64,000 bases of DNA, taken from the NCBI RefSeq assembly GCF_002944315.1, contig NZ_CP024311.1:4036501-4100500 (forward strand), read 5' to 3'. The notes beneath the pieces are model-generated. The model ran no database searches, was not told the DNA's origin, and saw only the letters and a list, made by a program, of their open reading frames with translations. Shown one piece after another: positions 17,701 to 26,926 of this stretch. The first letter of the stretch is position 1. Each line of letters starts with the position of its first letter. Position numbers and translations under genes: made by a program. This stretch comes from Rhizobium sp. NXC24. GTDB taxonomy: Bacteria > Pseudomonadota > Alphaproteobacteria > Rhizobiales > Rhizobiaceae.

Positions 17701-20700
17701 CGCATCTGCATCTGCGTGCGCGTCCAGGCCTGCGTGAGCTCGATGCCGAAGGTATCGGGATTGCGGTAGCGATCGACCGCCTTGTCGACATCCTCGCGGC
17801 TCGGTGCGGCGATCGTCCAGAAGATCACGCTGACCTTCTTGCCGGCCGGCACGCGCACGACGCGACGCAGCGACAAGCAGGCGTCCATGGTGAAGCCGTC
17901 CGTGCCGGACAGAGTTGCGCCCGGATCGAAAGCGGCGGCTTCCGCGAGCGTCCGGCCACGGCCGAGGAACTTGCGGCGGTCTGTCTCGAATTCCGTCGGG
18001 CGCTCGGTGCCGGCATTGTCGACGACCAGATGGGCGATCGACATGTCAGGCTCATTGTAATCGCGCTTGTTGCGCTCGGCGCGGATCACGTCGCCGGTGC
18101 TGCCGATCTCGGTGCGCACGAACATGCGCGCAAAGACCGGATGGCCCGAATCGACATCGTCGCTGGCGATTGCCGGCTCGAGATAGGAGGTCACTTCAAT
18201 GAAGCGATCCTCCGCGCCCATGTTGAGCAGCGTCACACGGCGGCCCTCGGCATCGTGTTCGGTTGCGACGATGCATTCGACATCGCTGGTGAGATCACCA
18301 ATGGTCTTGCTGTACTCCGCCTTTTCATCGCTGAAGGTGACTTTGACCTTTTCGCCTTCGACGCTACGCGGCTCTGATGTGGCCGACCACCATTGGCCGG
18401 ATGCGGTATCGCGCAGGAAGATGAAGGTGCCCCAGCGATCTTCCGTCGGATCGGGCCGCCAGCGCGAGACCGACAAGCCATTCCAGCGTGAGTAGCCGGC
18501 GCCGGTCGCCGTCAGCATGACGGCGTAATGGCCGTTGGACAGGAAGGCGAGTTCGCGATCGTGCGTCGCCGGATCGGCAATTTTGCGGATTTCCGGACGC
18601 AGCATGTCTTCCTGGATATTGGCCGGCTGGTCGCTCTCGTGCTTTGCGGCCATGACAGGGATATCGCGCGGCGCCTTTTCCTGCAGCAGCAACTCGGCCG
18701 CTTCGATCACCGGATCGGCATGGAACAGCTCACGCAGGCGTCCGTTGAAGGCGACGTTGGCAATAGCCGCAATCGACATGCCGTGATGGTGGGCATAGTA
18801 GTTGTAGACCACCGCGCACTTCTTGCCCTCGGGAACGCGGGTCGGCGTGAAATCGACGGCGTCGTGGAAGCCATAGGTGCCGAGCGCGCCGACCTTGCGC
18901 AGCTTCTGCAGGTTTTCGAGCGCCGCTTCCGGACGATACTGGCTGGCCAGAATCGAAGCATAGGGCGCGATGACCGCATTCTGGCCGAGACCGCGCTTCA
19001 GGCCGAGCGAAGGCACGCCGAAGTTGGTGTACTGGTAGTGCATGTAGTGGTCGCGGGCGTTGAAGGCCGCTTCCGAAATGCCCCAGGGGATGCCGGCGCC
19101 GAGGCGCTTGGCATAATTCATCTGCTCCTGAACAATCAGATTGTTGGTCTGGTTGAGGATACCACCCTGACGCTCCTGCATGACGAGCGGCGGCATCAGA
19201 TATTCGAACATCGAGCCGGACCAGGAAACCAGAGCACCCCGCGAGCCGATCGGCACGACCTGGCGGCCGAGGCGATACCAATGCTCCGTCGGCAGATCGC
19301 CCTTGGCGATGGCGAAGAGGCTGGTAAGACGCGCTTCGGATGCCAGCAAGTCGTAGCAGGCGGCATCGAGTTCGTTGGTTTCAACACGGAAGCCGATAGA
19401 AAGCAGGCGCCGTTCCGGACGGTAGAGGAAGGCGAATTCCATACCGAAAGCAGTATCGCGCATGCGGTCGCGCAGCTTTGCCAGACGCTGGCGCAGCGCA
19501 TCGACATTGGCGAGATCGAAGACGCTGTCGGCAATATGGCCTTCGCAGACCTTCACCAGCGATTCCGACCAGGTGAGCACCTCGCCGCTCTGCTGCGACT
19601 TGACCTCATGGTCGAGGTTGGCGGCGAGCTTCTGAATATCATGCGCCAGGACCGACAGGTTGATGATGCGGATCGAGGCGAACTCGTGCTCGCGCTTGAC
19701 GGCGGCCAGCGCGTTCCGGAAGCCGATGATGCGCTCTTCCAGACGATGACGCAGCGGACGAACGGTCTTGCGGTCATCCGGCAGTTCGGCGAGCATTTCA
19801 CCGAGAATGCCGGCGACATCGCCGATGCCGTCTAGATTGCCCTGCATATGCGCGGAGGGCGCTTCCGCCCAGATGCGGCAGGCCGACGACACGGCGATCA
19901 GGTGACCGGCGAAGTTACCGCTGTCGACCGCCGAGACATAGCGCGCGCCCATCGGCTTCAGCGTGTCCGTATGATACCAGTTGCAGAGATGCCCGCGGAA
20001 TTTCTCGAGCTTCTCGACGGTCGCCATGGTCTTTTCCATGCGATCAATGGTTTCTTCGAAGGAAATCCAACCGAAATTGCGGGCCGAGATCACGGAGAGC
20101 AGGTAGACGCCGATATTGGTCGGCGAAGTCCGCGAAGCGACCACCGCATGCGGCGTCTGCTGCACATTGTCCGGCGGCAGGTGGTTTTGCTGCTCGACCA
20201 CGAAGGTGTCGAAATAACGCCAGGTGCGCCGCGCGATCTTGCGCAGCTCGGCGGAGACGCCTTCCGGCACTTCGAGCTTGTCTTCGGTTTCCGCCGTCTG
20301 GCTGACATACCAGGCGATCGCCGGCGACAGAATCCACAGCAGCGCGAAGGGGATGCCGACGAAGAAGGCATTGTCGCCGGAAAGAGATGCGAAAGCCAAT
20401 GCCAGCAGCGCCAGCACCGGTGCATGCCACATGACGCGGTAGTGGCCGAGGATCGTCGTCTGCGCCGCGGCCTGGGCGCTGGCCGCCGTGCGCCACTGCA
20501 GCATCAGCTTACGGCTGACGAAGGCACGGTAGAGCGAGCGGCCGATGGCGTCGGCCATGATGCAGGCGCCGTCGGCGATGAAGACGATACGCAGCGCGAC
20601 CTGCGCATTGGCGGCGCGGATATCCGACCAGACCGTATAGAGATGGGCCCGGGCAACGATATCGCTGGTGCGCGGAATGATGCCGTTGATCAGCGACAGT

Positions 20701-23237
20701 GTCGGCGCCACGAACAGGCAGAAGATCAAGAGGATCTGCCAGATCAGGGCGGCGAACGGCCCCATGAAATACCAGCCGAGAACGGAGGCGAAGAACCAGG
20801 CGATCGGCGTCAGCGAGCGGCGCAGATTGTCCATCATCTTCCAGCGGCCGAGGCCGGTGACGCCGCGCTTCGGATTGAAGAGATAGGGAAGCAACTGCCA
20901 GTCGCCGCGAGCCCAGCGATGCTGGCGCGAGACTTCAACTTCGTAGCGGATCGGGAAATCCTCGACGAGTTCGCAGTCGGTGACGAGGGCACAGCGCGCC
21001 ATCGAGCCTTCGAGCAAATCGTGGCTGAGAACCGCGTTTTCCTCGATCTTGCCCTTCAGCGAAGCCTCGAAGGCGTCGACATGATAGAGGCCCTTGCCGG
21101 TGAAGGTGCCTTCCTCGACTAAGTCCTGATAGACGTCGGAGACGGCGAAGACATAGGGGTCGAGACCGCGATTGACGGAGAAGACGCGCTGGAACACCGA
21201 GGCGTCCTTGCCCGTCGTCAGCGACGGGGTGACGCGCGGCTGCAGCACGCCGTAACCACGCACGACCCGCTTGGTCTCAGGATCGAAGACCGGGCGGTTG
21301 GTCGGATGATGCAGCTTTCCGACGAGCTTCGTGACCGTGTCGCGCACCAGGCGCGTGTCGGAATCGAGCGTCATGACGTATTGCACGTTCTTCGGCACGG
21401 TATTGGCGCCGGGCAGGAAGGTCGTGTCGCGGTCGCCGCGCAGCAGCAGGTTCAGCTCGTGCAGCTTGCCGCGCTTGCGCTCCCAGCCCATCCAGGCGCC
21501 TTCGGCCGGATTGTAAAGACGGCGGCGATGCAGCAGATAGAAGCGCTGCTTGCCGTCCTCGGCATAGCGGGCCGAGAGATTGGCGACTTCGCGGCGGGCG
21601 TAATCCAGAATCTCCAGATCGCGTTCGCTCTCTTCTTCCTTGCTGTCCGGCCAGTCGCTCAGAAGCGCGTAATAGACTTCGCCAAGCGGATTGGCGAGAT
21701 AATGGACCTCGATGTTGCGCACCAGTTCGTCGACGCTGTCGCGATTACCGATCAAAGTCGGCACGACGACCAGTGTACGAGCCTCTTCCGGAATGCCCTC
21801 CTTGAACTCATAGCCGACGAGACGCGCCGGCGTGAGGTACATGGTGACCACGAAGTTGAACAGGCCGGTGGCGCCTTCGGATGCCGGCAGCGAGAACATC
21901 AACAGCAGGATGATGGTTTCAGCCCAGCCCATGCCAGCCTGGATCATGAAATAACCGACGATCCAGAGAGCGATGACGGTGATCAGGAGAACGGGGGCGG
22001 CGATCGCCAGCCAGTTGAACTTGCGCCACTGGCGGACGAAACGCTGCGACAGCTTCGGGCGGAAGCCGATCGCCTTTTCCAGCTTCTCGATCTGCTGGCC
22101 GACGATGAAATCGCCGATATTGGGCTCATGCGGCTGCGGCTCGCCCGAGGCCTTGGCCGCTTCGGTCATGGCCATGGCGACCTGGGCTATCTCCATTTCC
22201 GTCTTGTCGGAGCGGCGTGCTAGCTTCTCAATGGCGCGGCGATAGCTGTTGCGCGAGCCAGGATCGAGCTTTGCGTAATCGGTCTCGTCCCAGAGCAGCT
22301 TGTCGACTGCGCTGACCTCCTCGACCCAGCCCGACCAGTCGGTATCGTCGATCAGCCGCAGGCTTTTGATGATGTTGCCCATCGTCACATTGCCGGACGA
22401 CAGGCGGTTGTGCTCGGCCATCATGACGGTTTCGGCATCGGTGCCGGCTTCCGTCAGACGCCGTTCCAGCCAGGTGACGGCGAGGCCCGAAGTGTGCGAG
22501 CCGTCGCGCAGACGATAGAGGAACTGCGTGGCGAAGGTATTGTCGGACGTATAGGGCTCGAGCGTCCTCAGGAACTCGGTGACCTTGGCGTCGTCATTGA
22601 GGCGAATCAGCTCATCGACCGCGGCATTGGCCTTCTTGCGCGTCAGGCGGCTCTGCTCGACGCGGCTGGAGATGCGACGCAGATTGTCAACGAGCACATA
22701 GCGCACCAGCGACGGAACCGCCCAGAGCTCACCGATCTTCAGCATGTCGTGCGACTGGAAGCCTTCGACAAGTGCCAAGAGACCCTGGTTGGATACGGTG
22801 CTGTGCGTGTGAGCGACATAGAGCCAGGCAAGCGCCAGCGTGCGCGGCATCACCATGCCGTCTATGGTGATCTTCTGCAGTTGATCGTAGTACTTCTTCG
22901 GGAAATCGCGGCGGACTTCCTGGATCGCCTCTTCGATGATGTAGTGGTTGTCGAGCAGCCATTCGGCCGCAGGCGTGATCGATTCACCGGCATCGACGTC
23001 GGCATTGGCCGAACGATAGACGCGCAGGATCTCTTTTTCGTTCTCCTTGTGCCGGTCGAAGAAATCGAAGGGCGCAAAGCCCGGCAGCTTCGTCGCAGCG
23101 CCGTTGCGGGCGAAGATCGAACCGCATTCCCGGATCTGATCGTTGGAGAAATAGGTGGCACGGATCGAATCGTTATGATCGATCTGCTTGGCTTCAGAAT
23201 CGCGCGGCGGAACAGTGGAGAGGTTTTGAGACGTCAT
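14727..23237 (-). CDS. ndvB: Cyclic beta-1,2-glucan synthase NdvB (ChvB/Cgs)
   Basis: A 2836-residue inner-membrane enzyme that primes, elongates, sizes and cyclises beta-1,2-glucan from UDP-glucose. About six to eight membrane helices lie between residues 410 and 990. The GT84 domain between them has DxD (MTLDSDTRLVRD, near 625) and the RxxRW motif (RQHRWARGDW, near 775). The middle carries a glucoamylase-like region (YGFHDAVDFTPTR). The C-terminal GH94 phosphorylase domain that sets ring size has FGFRDQLQDT and GGDWNDGMNRVG. ATG 23237 is preferred to TTG 23258; the length then fits the 2832 residues I recall for S. meliloti NdvB. Shares the locus with ndvA and the OpgC-like gene. Confidence 0.97.
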   Translation of the reverse strand: MTSQNLSTVPPRDSEAKQIDHNDSIRATYFSNDQIRECGSIFARNGAATKLPGFAPFDFFDRHKENEKEILRVYRSANADVDAGESITPAAEWLLDNHYIIEEAIQEVRRDFPKKYYDQLQKITIDGMVMPRTLALAWLYVAHTHSTVSNQGLLALVEGFQSHDMLKIGELWAVPSLVRYVLVDNLRRISSRVEQSRLTRKKANAAVDELIRLNDDAKVTEFLRTLEPYTSDNTFATQFLYRLRDGSHTSGLAVTWLERRLTEAGTDAETVMMAEHNRLSSGNVTMGNIIKSLRLIDDTDWSGWVEEVSAVDKLLWDETDYAKLDPGSRNSYRRAIEKLARRSDKTEMEIAQVAMAMTEAAKASGEPQPHEPNIGDFIVGQQIEKLEKAIGFRPKLSQRFVRQWRKFNWLAIAAPVLLITVIALWIVGYFMIQAGMGWAETIILLLMFSLPASEGATGLFNFVVTMYLTPARLVGYEFKEGIPEEARTLVVVPTLIGNRDSVDELVRNIEVHYLANPLGEVYYALLSDWPDSKEEESERDLEILDYARREVANLSARYAEDGKQRFYLLHRRRLYNPAEGAWMGWERKRGKLHELNLLLRGDRDTTFLPGANTVPKNVQYVMTLDSDTRLVRDTVTKLVGKLHHPTNRPVFDPETKRVVRGYGVLQPRVTPSLTTGKDASVFQRVFSVNRGLDPYVFAVSDVYQDLVEEGTFTGKGLYHVDAFEASLKGKIEENAVLSHDLLEGSMARCALVTDCELVEDFPIRYEVEVSRQHRWARGDWQLLPYLFNPKRGVTGLGRWKMMDNLRRSLTPIAWFFASVLGWYFMGPFAALIWQILLIFCLFVAPTLSLINGIIPRTSDIVARAHLYTVWSDIRAANAQVALRIVFIADGACIMADAIGRSLYRAFVSRKLMLQWRTAASAQAAAQTTILGHYRVMWHAPVLALLALAFASLSGDNAFFVGIPFALLWILSPAIAWYVSQTAETEDKLEVPEGVSAELRKIARRTWRYFDTFVVEQQNHLPPDNVQQTPHAVVASRTSPTNIGVYLLSVISARNFGWISFEETIDRMEKTMATVEKLEKFRGHLCNWYHTDTLKPMGARYVSAVDSGNFAGHLIAVSSACRIWAEAPSAHMQGNLDGIGDVAGILGEMLAELPDDRKTVRPLRHRLEERIIGFRNALAAVKREHEFASIRIINLSVLAHDIQKLAANLDHEVKSQQSGEVLTWSESLVKVCEGHIADSVFDLANVDALRQRLAKLRDRMRDTAFGMEFAFLYRPERRLLSIGFRVETNELDAACYDLLASEARLTSLFAIAKGDLPTEHWYRLGRQVVPIGSRGALVSWSGSMFEYLMPPLVMQERQGGILNQTNNLIVQEQMNYAKRLGAGIPWGISEAAFNARDHYMHYQYTNFGVPSLGLKRGLGQNAVIAPYASILASQYRPEAALENLQKLRKVGALGTYGFHDAVDFTPTRVPEGKKCAVVYNYYAHHHGMSIAAIANVAFNGRLRELFHADPVIEAAELLLQEKAPRDIPVMAAKHESDQPANIQEDMLRPEIRKIADPATHDRELAFLSNGHYAVMLTATGAGYSRWNGLSVSRWRPDPTEDRWGTFIFLRDTASGQWWSATSEPRSVEGEKVKVTFSDEKAEYSKTIGDLTSDVECIVATEHDAEGRRVTLLNMGAEDRFIEVTSYLEPAIASDDVDSGHPVFARMFVRTEIGSTGDVIRAERNKRDYNEPDMSIAHLVVDNAGTERPTEFETDRRKFLGRGRTLAEAAAFDPGATLSGTDGFTMDACLSLRRVVRVPAGKKVSVIFWTIAAPSREDVDKAVDRYRNPDTFGIELTQAWTRTQMQMRHVGVTSQQAAAFQKLARYLVYPDMHLRADSATVQAGLHSQSALWPVTISGDFPIFTLRINDDIDLEIAREALSAAEYLRSRGINADLVIVNERAVDQAQDMQRELDKLVEHIRHNQGEGLRQNIFSVRKDLIEQETYQQILAASRVIFHARNGKLVDQIARAATLFGSAQSDGPAPVNRLAVPMVPQKSVFAAGELEAQDDLDFWNGYGGFADNGREYVVRLAGGQSTPHPWINVISNERFGFHVPAEGGGFTWSHNSRDYQLTPWTNDMVINRPGEALYVTDLDSNTVMTPYAALSRNPKVQYEARHGLGYSVFSSEQSGIALELTQTIDRERPVKLFRLRIRNTGEGSRRLRLYNYAEWVLGINPHKTRPFILSSVDEETGALFANNPYSIDYSKRIAFMAASEAHSSFSASRREFIGRYGTVQMPEAVVSGAALSNSTDLDGDPCAALAFDLTVGAGEQKDICFYMGDTASIEEARALVADIRNADFEAVLSASRGFWDNFTGRLQISTPDKAMNNLINAWLPYQSLGCRIMARTAFYQASGAFGFRDQLQDTLAFLMHAPELARKQILNAAQRQFREGDVQHWWLPGSGAGVRTSISDDVVWLAYAINQYCTVTGDKSLLDEELAFVEGAALMPGTHDAFYQPTVSQDKVSVYQHAALALDLAIKRKGGNGLPLILGGDWNDGMNRVGIQGRGESVWLGWFLAGTLTAFLPYAEARGDRERVERWTKHLPELRKALETAGWDGGHYRRGYFDDGSPLGSDENFECQIDSIAQSWNILSGEGDRERGEKAMNAVLEKLVDDDNRIIRLFTPPFSKSARDPGYIKSYPPGVRENGGQYTHAATWVVMALAEMNRGDDAWRCFELLNPVNHARNRDEADTYRVEPYVIAADVYGEGQLTGRGGWTWYTGSAGWLYRVAIEGILGIRVKNGHLYVKPALPSKWDGFAADLDLPSGKYRISVSKAPDAKGYLVSVNDRAIAHPEEGYPIGQ

Positions 23238-23659
23238 GGATTCGGGTTCTGGGTCCAAACAGAGTGACAGGCATTGTCGCCTTTACCGTTTTTGTCCTGC
23301 CCCACACGACTATTCATGCATTTGGACCCTTTGCTTCGCTTCCCGGCGCGCGAAGGGGATGAATTCGAAGTGGCGGCTTAGAACAAACGTATTCAGGCGA
23401 AGATTTTCACGGCCTCTTCGTCAGGATCATGGCAATTTTGCGCCATCATTCGAAACAGGCTTCCGTGAAACTTGAGACGCGACCGGATGGTTCCGGCAGC
23501 AGTCTGCACGTGTCAAAGACAATCGATCAAGGTCATGAGGTATTCTCCTTAGGCTGATTTCTTGCAATCGGAAATTCAGTAGGGTTTGGTAGGTTGCCCT
23601 CCATATCCCGCGGAAGATGAACTTAAACTGAACTCCCTCAAAAGATTCGCAAATTCCTC
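23238..23659 (-). other. Intergenic region upstream of ndvB
   Basis: 422 bases with no convincing gene. It must hold the ndvB promoter, but no clear -35/-10 pair was found. It contains a seven-codon open frame on the minus strand (23536-23513, MTLIDCL then stop) preceded by an excellent ribosome site AAGGAG seven bases upstream, about 275 bases before ndvB. That may be a leader peptide or a chance match. Confidence 0.4.
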
Positions 23660-24343
23660 TCAAGAGCTGTGTTTCTCAGGGTAGGAAATGATCGACAGAA
23701 AGCGGATCGGCAGACTAACGAGCACTTCCGGACCATGCGGCGCATCGGCATCGAAAAAGAGGCTGTCACCCGGCCGCATCGCATAAAGCTTGTCGGCATG
23801 ACGGTATTCGACTTCCCCTTCCAACATATAGATCAATTCCAGCCCTTCATGCTGAAATGCCGGAAAAACATCAGAATCGGCCGTCAGCGTGATGAGATAG
23901 GGCTCGACCTGCAGCCCGCTAGACCCGTTGGCTATGTGACCGAGCAGATTGTACTGATGACCGGCGCGCGTACCCCGCCGCTCCATCTCCACACCCTCGC
24001 CGGCCTTGACGAAGACGGCGTTGCGCTTTTCTTCGAACCGCCGGAAAAACGAGGTGACGGGCACTCCAAGCGCCCGCGCCAACGCCTGCAATGTGGTGAG
24101 AGACGGCGACGTGTTGCCGTTTTCGATCTTTGAGAGCATGCCGAGCGATATGCCGGTGGCCGAAGCAAGGTCGGCGCCGGTGATGCCGAGCTTCTTGCGA
24201 AAGGCGCGGACCTCGTGGCCGATCGCCAATTCGAGATTATTCTCTTTTACGTCGCGTATGGCATGCGAATCCTGGTCCAGGACCGCTCGCCCGTCTTGAC
24301 CACCATTCCGTCTGCCGCTGCGCCCAGCCTCCGCTTTGGTCAT
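23660..24343 (-). CDS. XRE-family transcriptional regulator with cupin sensor domain
   Basis: A 227-residue regulator: N-terminal helix-turn-helix (about 43-100; LASATGISLGMLSKIENGNT is the recognition region) and C-terminal cupin barrel (about 150-220; HEGLELIYMLEGEVEYRH and GDSLFFDADAPHGPEVL). This XRE-cupin architecture is used by repressors sensing small metabolites such as polyamines or amino acids. ATG 24343 is preferred (GGCGGAG immediately upstream, and the neighbours in the family start with a short basic tail); ATG 24412 is in frame and possible. It lies upstream of ndvB on the same strand, 422 bases away, so regulation of ndvB is possible but untested. Confidence 0.82.
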   Translation of the reverse strand: MTKAEAGRSGRRNGGQDGRAVLDQDSHAIRDVKENNLELAIGHEVRAFRKKLGITGADLASATGISLGMLSKIENGNTSPSLTTLQALARALGVPVTSFFRRFEEKRNAVFVKAGEGVEMERRGTRAGHQYNLLGHIANGSSGLQVEPYLITLTADSDVFPAFQHEGLELIYMLEGEVEYRHADKLYAMRPGDSLFFDADAPHGPEVLVSLPIRFLSIISYPEKHSS

Positions 24344-24668
24344 GCTCCGCCCCACTCTATTTTGTGTTTTGGCGAAGCTTACTGTTTTCATGAAGCGCAT
24401 TCTATCGGTCATGGGAAATTTTCTTTGCCCGGCGAAGTTTTGACAAGGCCGGGAAAGAAGAATTGCCGTTAGGGAAGCGTTTCAACTTGGGAAGAAACAG
24501 GAATGCGACGGTAACGTCTGGCTGACCTGAAGATTAGCCCGATCGGCCGTGGCCGTTAGAAAACAAAAAAGAGATGACGCCAACCATCGCTCTATAAACG
24601 CGGCACCGCAGCGGCGCGCGCCCATGATATGACCGATCAATGCCGGTCATATCATCCTTGCAGCGCGT
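24344..24668. other. Intergenic region with a 12-bp hairpin
   Basis: 325 bases without a gene. The only clear structure is a perfect inverted repeat, 24624-24635 with 24644-24655 (12-bp arms, 8-base loop), directly after the small membrane-protein gene that ends at 24669. It probably ends or stabilises that message; there is no T-run. The rest should contain the promoter of the XRE gene. Confidence 0.45.
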
Positions 24669-24827
24669 TCAGATCACGATGCCGAAGACGATGGCGACGA
24701 CGAAGAGGAATGCGGCAGAAAACAGCGCAACGTGGATTGCAGTCTGGATCTTGCTGCGCGTCGTCGCAACGCGCTTCGAGCCGTCGAACTGATTCACATG
24801 CGTATTCGACATACCCAAATTCGCCAT
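24669..24827 (-). CDS. Small single-pass membrane protein, function unknown
   Basis: A 52-residue protein: polar N-terminal half followed by one membrane helix at about residues 29-51 (IHVALFSAAFLFVVAIVFGI). ATG 24827 has GGAGG six bases upstream, which is why this start is taken over the longer frame to 24890. The hairpin at 24624-24655 lies 13 bases after the stop. I do not recognise the family; the good ribosome site, single helix and terminator-like structure argue that it is a real gene. Confidence 0.65.
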   Translation of the reverse strand: MANLGMSNTHVNQFDGSKRVATTRSKIQTAIHVALFSAAFLFVVAIVFGIVI

Positions 24828-24992
24828 GTGTTGCCTCCGTTCGTTTTTGTCGTTGTCATGTGGGCGAGCCCACGTCCGACATTTATACAATCCCTATCAA
24901 TTAGGTAGAGATGAATTTTTGTCCAGAGGCCAACGCAAGAAAAAATAAACCATTGGACGGCGGTCTGGCTCGAAAGATCAGCAAGGCTGACA

Positions 24993-25181
24993 TCAGCAGA
25001 GAATGCGGCGAGCCCAGATCAAAGTGCGCTCTACGGCGCTTGCTTCAGCAGCCGGAGTTTCGGTCGGACCGATCTGACGGCGGCTCTGTTCTTCCGGCAG
25101 AGTGACGGTCAACGCGTCCTCTTCTTTTGCCGGTGCTGGCGGATGAAGATACCCCATGGTCATGCCACCCATGAAAAACAT
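24993..25181 (-). CDS. Small hypothetical protein
   Basis: A 62-residue frame starting MFFMGGMTMGYLHPPAP, with GGAGG five bases before ATG 25181. The middle is acidic and proline/alanine-rich and the C-terminus basic (WARRILC). No recognised domain, no clear membrane helix. The ribosome site supports translation; the sequence itself is unremarkable. Confidence 0.5.
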   Translation of the reverse strand: MFFMGGMTMGYLHPPAPAKEEDALTVTLPEEQSRRQIGPTETPAAEASAVERTLIWARRILC

Positions 25182-25346
25182 GCCTGCCTCCACTCGCGCA
25201 TGACCCCATGTAGGAGATCACGAAAGTTAACCGCCATTAATGGGATCATGACAGAATTGCGGCACGAGTCAATAGTCTATACGATTAGTCGTCTTTTAAG
25301 CGAAGCTTAACTAAAAGGGCGATGAAGGACTAATGATTACAATCAA

Positions 25347-26096
25347 TTAGGCACGGACAAAGCCTTTGCTCGCAATCATCAGGTTGCGCGTGTAGTCCTG
25401 CTTGACATCGCCGGCCGCCAATTCTTTTGCGCTCAGCCGCTCGACGACAGCGCCATTCTGCATCACCACGAGGCGTTCGCACATATGGGTGACGACACCG
25501 AGATCGTGACTGACCATAACGAACGTCAGATGACGATCCCTGCGCACCTGCTCCAGCAAATTGAGCACTTCCGCCTGCACGGAAGCATCCAGCGCCGAGG
25601 TCGGTTCGTCGAGCAACAGGATAGACGGCTCGACGATCAAAGCGCGGGCAATCGCCACGCGCTGGCGCTGGCCGCCCGATAGTTGGTGCGGATAGCGGAA
25701 ACGGAAGCCTGAACCGAGGCCGACTTCGTCAAGCGCCCGGGTAATGCGCGTCTCGCTGTCGCCGATGCCGTGGATTGCCAGCGGCTCCAGCAGCAGCCGG
25801 TCGATGGTTTGACGCGGATGCAGCGAGCCATAGGGGTCCTGAAACACCATCTGGACCTGGCGGTAAAACGCTTTGGTGCGTTTTGCACCCTTCAGCGCCT
25901 CGCCATCGACGCGGATCACGCCGTCGCTGACAGGCGCGAGACCGGCGACGGCGCGCAGTAAGGTCGATTTGCCGGAACCGGATTCGCCGACAAGACCGAA
26001 GGATTCGCCCTTGTTCACATCGATGTTGACCGCATCGAGGGCGTAATAACCGTCATAGACGACACTGAGGCCGTCGACCGCAAGCGCCGCCGTCAT
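25347..26096 (-). CDS. Dipeptide/oligopeptide ABC transporter ATPase (DppF-type)
   Basis: A 249-residue ATPase energising peptide import. Walker [10 protein letters not shown], signature LSGGQRQR, Walker [14 protein letters not shown], switch histidine in MVSHDLG. Shorter than most DppF proteins: the usual C-terminal oligopeptide-transport extension is missing, so it ends soon after the ATPase core. ATG 26096 overlaps the previous stop (ATGA), so it is translationally coupled. Last gene of the six-gene dipeptide operon. Confidence 0.88.
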   Translation of the reverse strand: MTAALAVDGLSVVYDGYYALDAVNIDVNKGESFGLVGESGSGKSTLLRAVAGLAPVSDGVIRVDGEALKGAKRTKAFYRQVQMVFQDPYGSLHPRQTIDRLLLEPLAIHGIGDSETRITRALDEVGLGSGFRFRYPHQLSGGQRQRVAIARALIVEPSILLLDEPTSALDASVQAEVLNLLEQVRRDRHLTFVMVSHDLGVVTHMCERLVVMQNGAVVERLSAKELAAGDVKQDYTRNLMIASKGFVRA

Positions 26097-26926
26097 GCCG
26101 CCCACTCCGGCTTGCGATCAAGGACCGGCAGCGGGTGACGGTCCTCGCCGATGACGGGCATGCAGTTCAACAGACCGCGCGTATAGGGATGCTGCGCATT
26201 GTTGAGTTCGGAAGCTTTTAATTCCTCGACGATCTTGCCGGCATACATGACGATCACCCGGTCACAGAAGGAGGACACCAGCCTCAGATCGTGGGACACG
26301 AAAATCAGCCCCATGCCGCGTTCCGATACCAGCCTGTCCATGATCCTCAGCACATCGAGCTGCACAGTGACGTCCAACGCCGAGGTCGGCTCGTCGGCGA
26401 TCAGCAGCTCCGGGCCTGCGATCAGCATCATCGCGATCATCGCGCGCTGGCCCATGCCGCCGGAGACTTCATGCGGATGCAGGTCGTAGACGCGCTTGGG
26501 ATCGCGGATCTGCACCGCTTCCAGCATGGCGAGTGCGCGCTCGCGCGCTTCCGCCCTGCTCACCTTCTCATGCGTGCGCAACGTCTCGGTAATTTGCTTG
26601 CCGATGGTCATCACCGGATCGAGCGAATATTTCGGGTCCTGCAGCACCATGGCAATGCGCTTGCCGCGCAGCGACCGGCGCTCCCTGGCCGAGACCGACA
26701 GCAGGTCGATGCCGCTGAAGTTCAGCTTGTCGGCCGTGACGATGCCATGCGACGAAGTGAGGCCCATGATCGCGCGGCCGGTTTGCGACTTGCCGGAACC
26801 GCTCTCGCCGACAATGCCGAGTCGCTCGCGGCCGAGCGTGAAGGAGACGCCGCGCACGGCTTCGATGATGCCGGTGCGGGTGGGATAGCGAACCCTGAGG
26901 TTCTCGACCGTCAACAGTGGCGTCAT
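26093..26926 (-). CDS. Dipeptide/oligopeptide ABC transporter ATPase (DppD-type)
   Basis: A 277-residue ATPase paired with the DppF-type protein. Walker [10 protein letters not shown] carries Gln where Thr/Ser is usual but keeps the P-loop lysine; signature VSGGMGQR, Walker [13 protein letters not shown]. The C-terminus has the peptide-transporter tail HPYTRGLLNCMP. Start ATG 26926 overlaps the upstream permease stop by four bases (ATGA); an in-frame extension to 27079 would lie wholly inside the permease gene and is rejected. Confidence 0.88.
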   Translation of the reverse strand: MTPLLTVENLRVRYPTRTGIIEAVRGVSFTLGRERLGIVGESGSGKSQTGRAIMGLTSSHGIVTADKLNFSGIDLLSVSARERRSLRGKRIAMVLQDPKYSLDPVMTIGKQITETLRTHEKVSRAEARERALAMLEAVQIRDPKRVYDLHPHEVSGGMGQRAMIAMMLIAGPELLIADEPTSALDVTVQLDVLRIMDRLVSERGMGLIFVSHDLRLVSSFCDRVIVMYAGKIVEELKASELNNAQHPYTRGLLNCMPVIGEDRHPLPVLDRKPEWAA

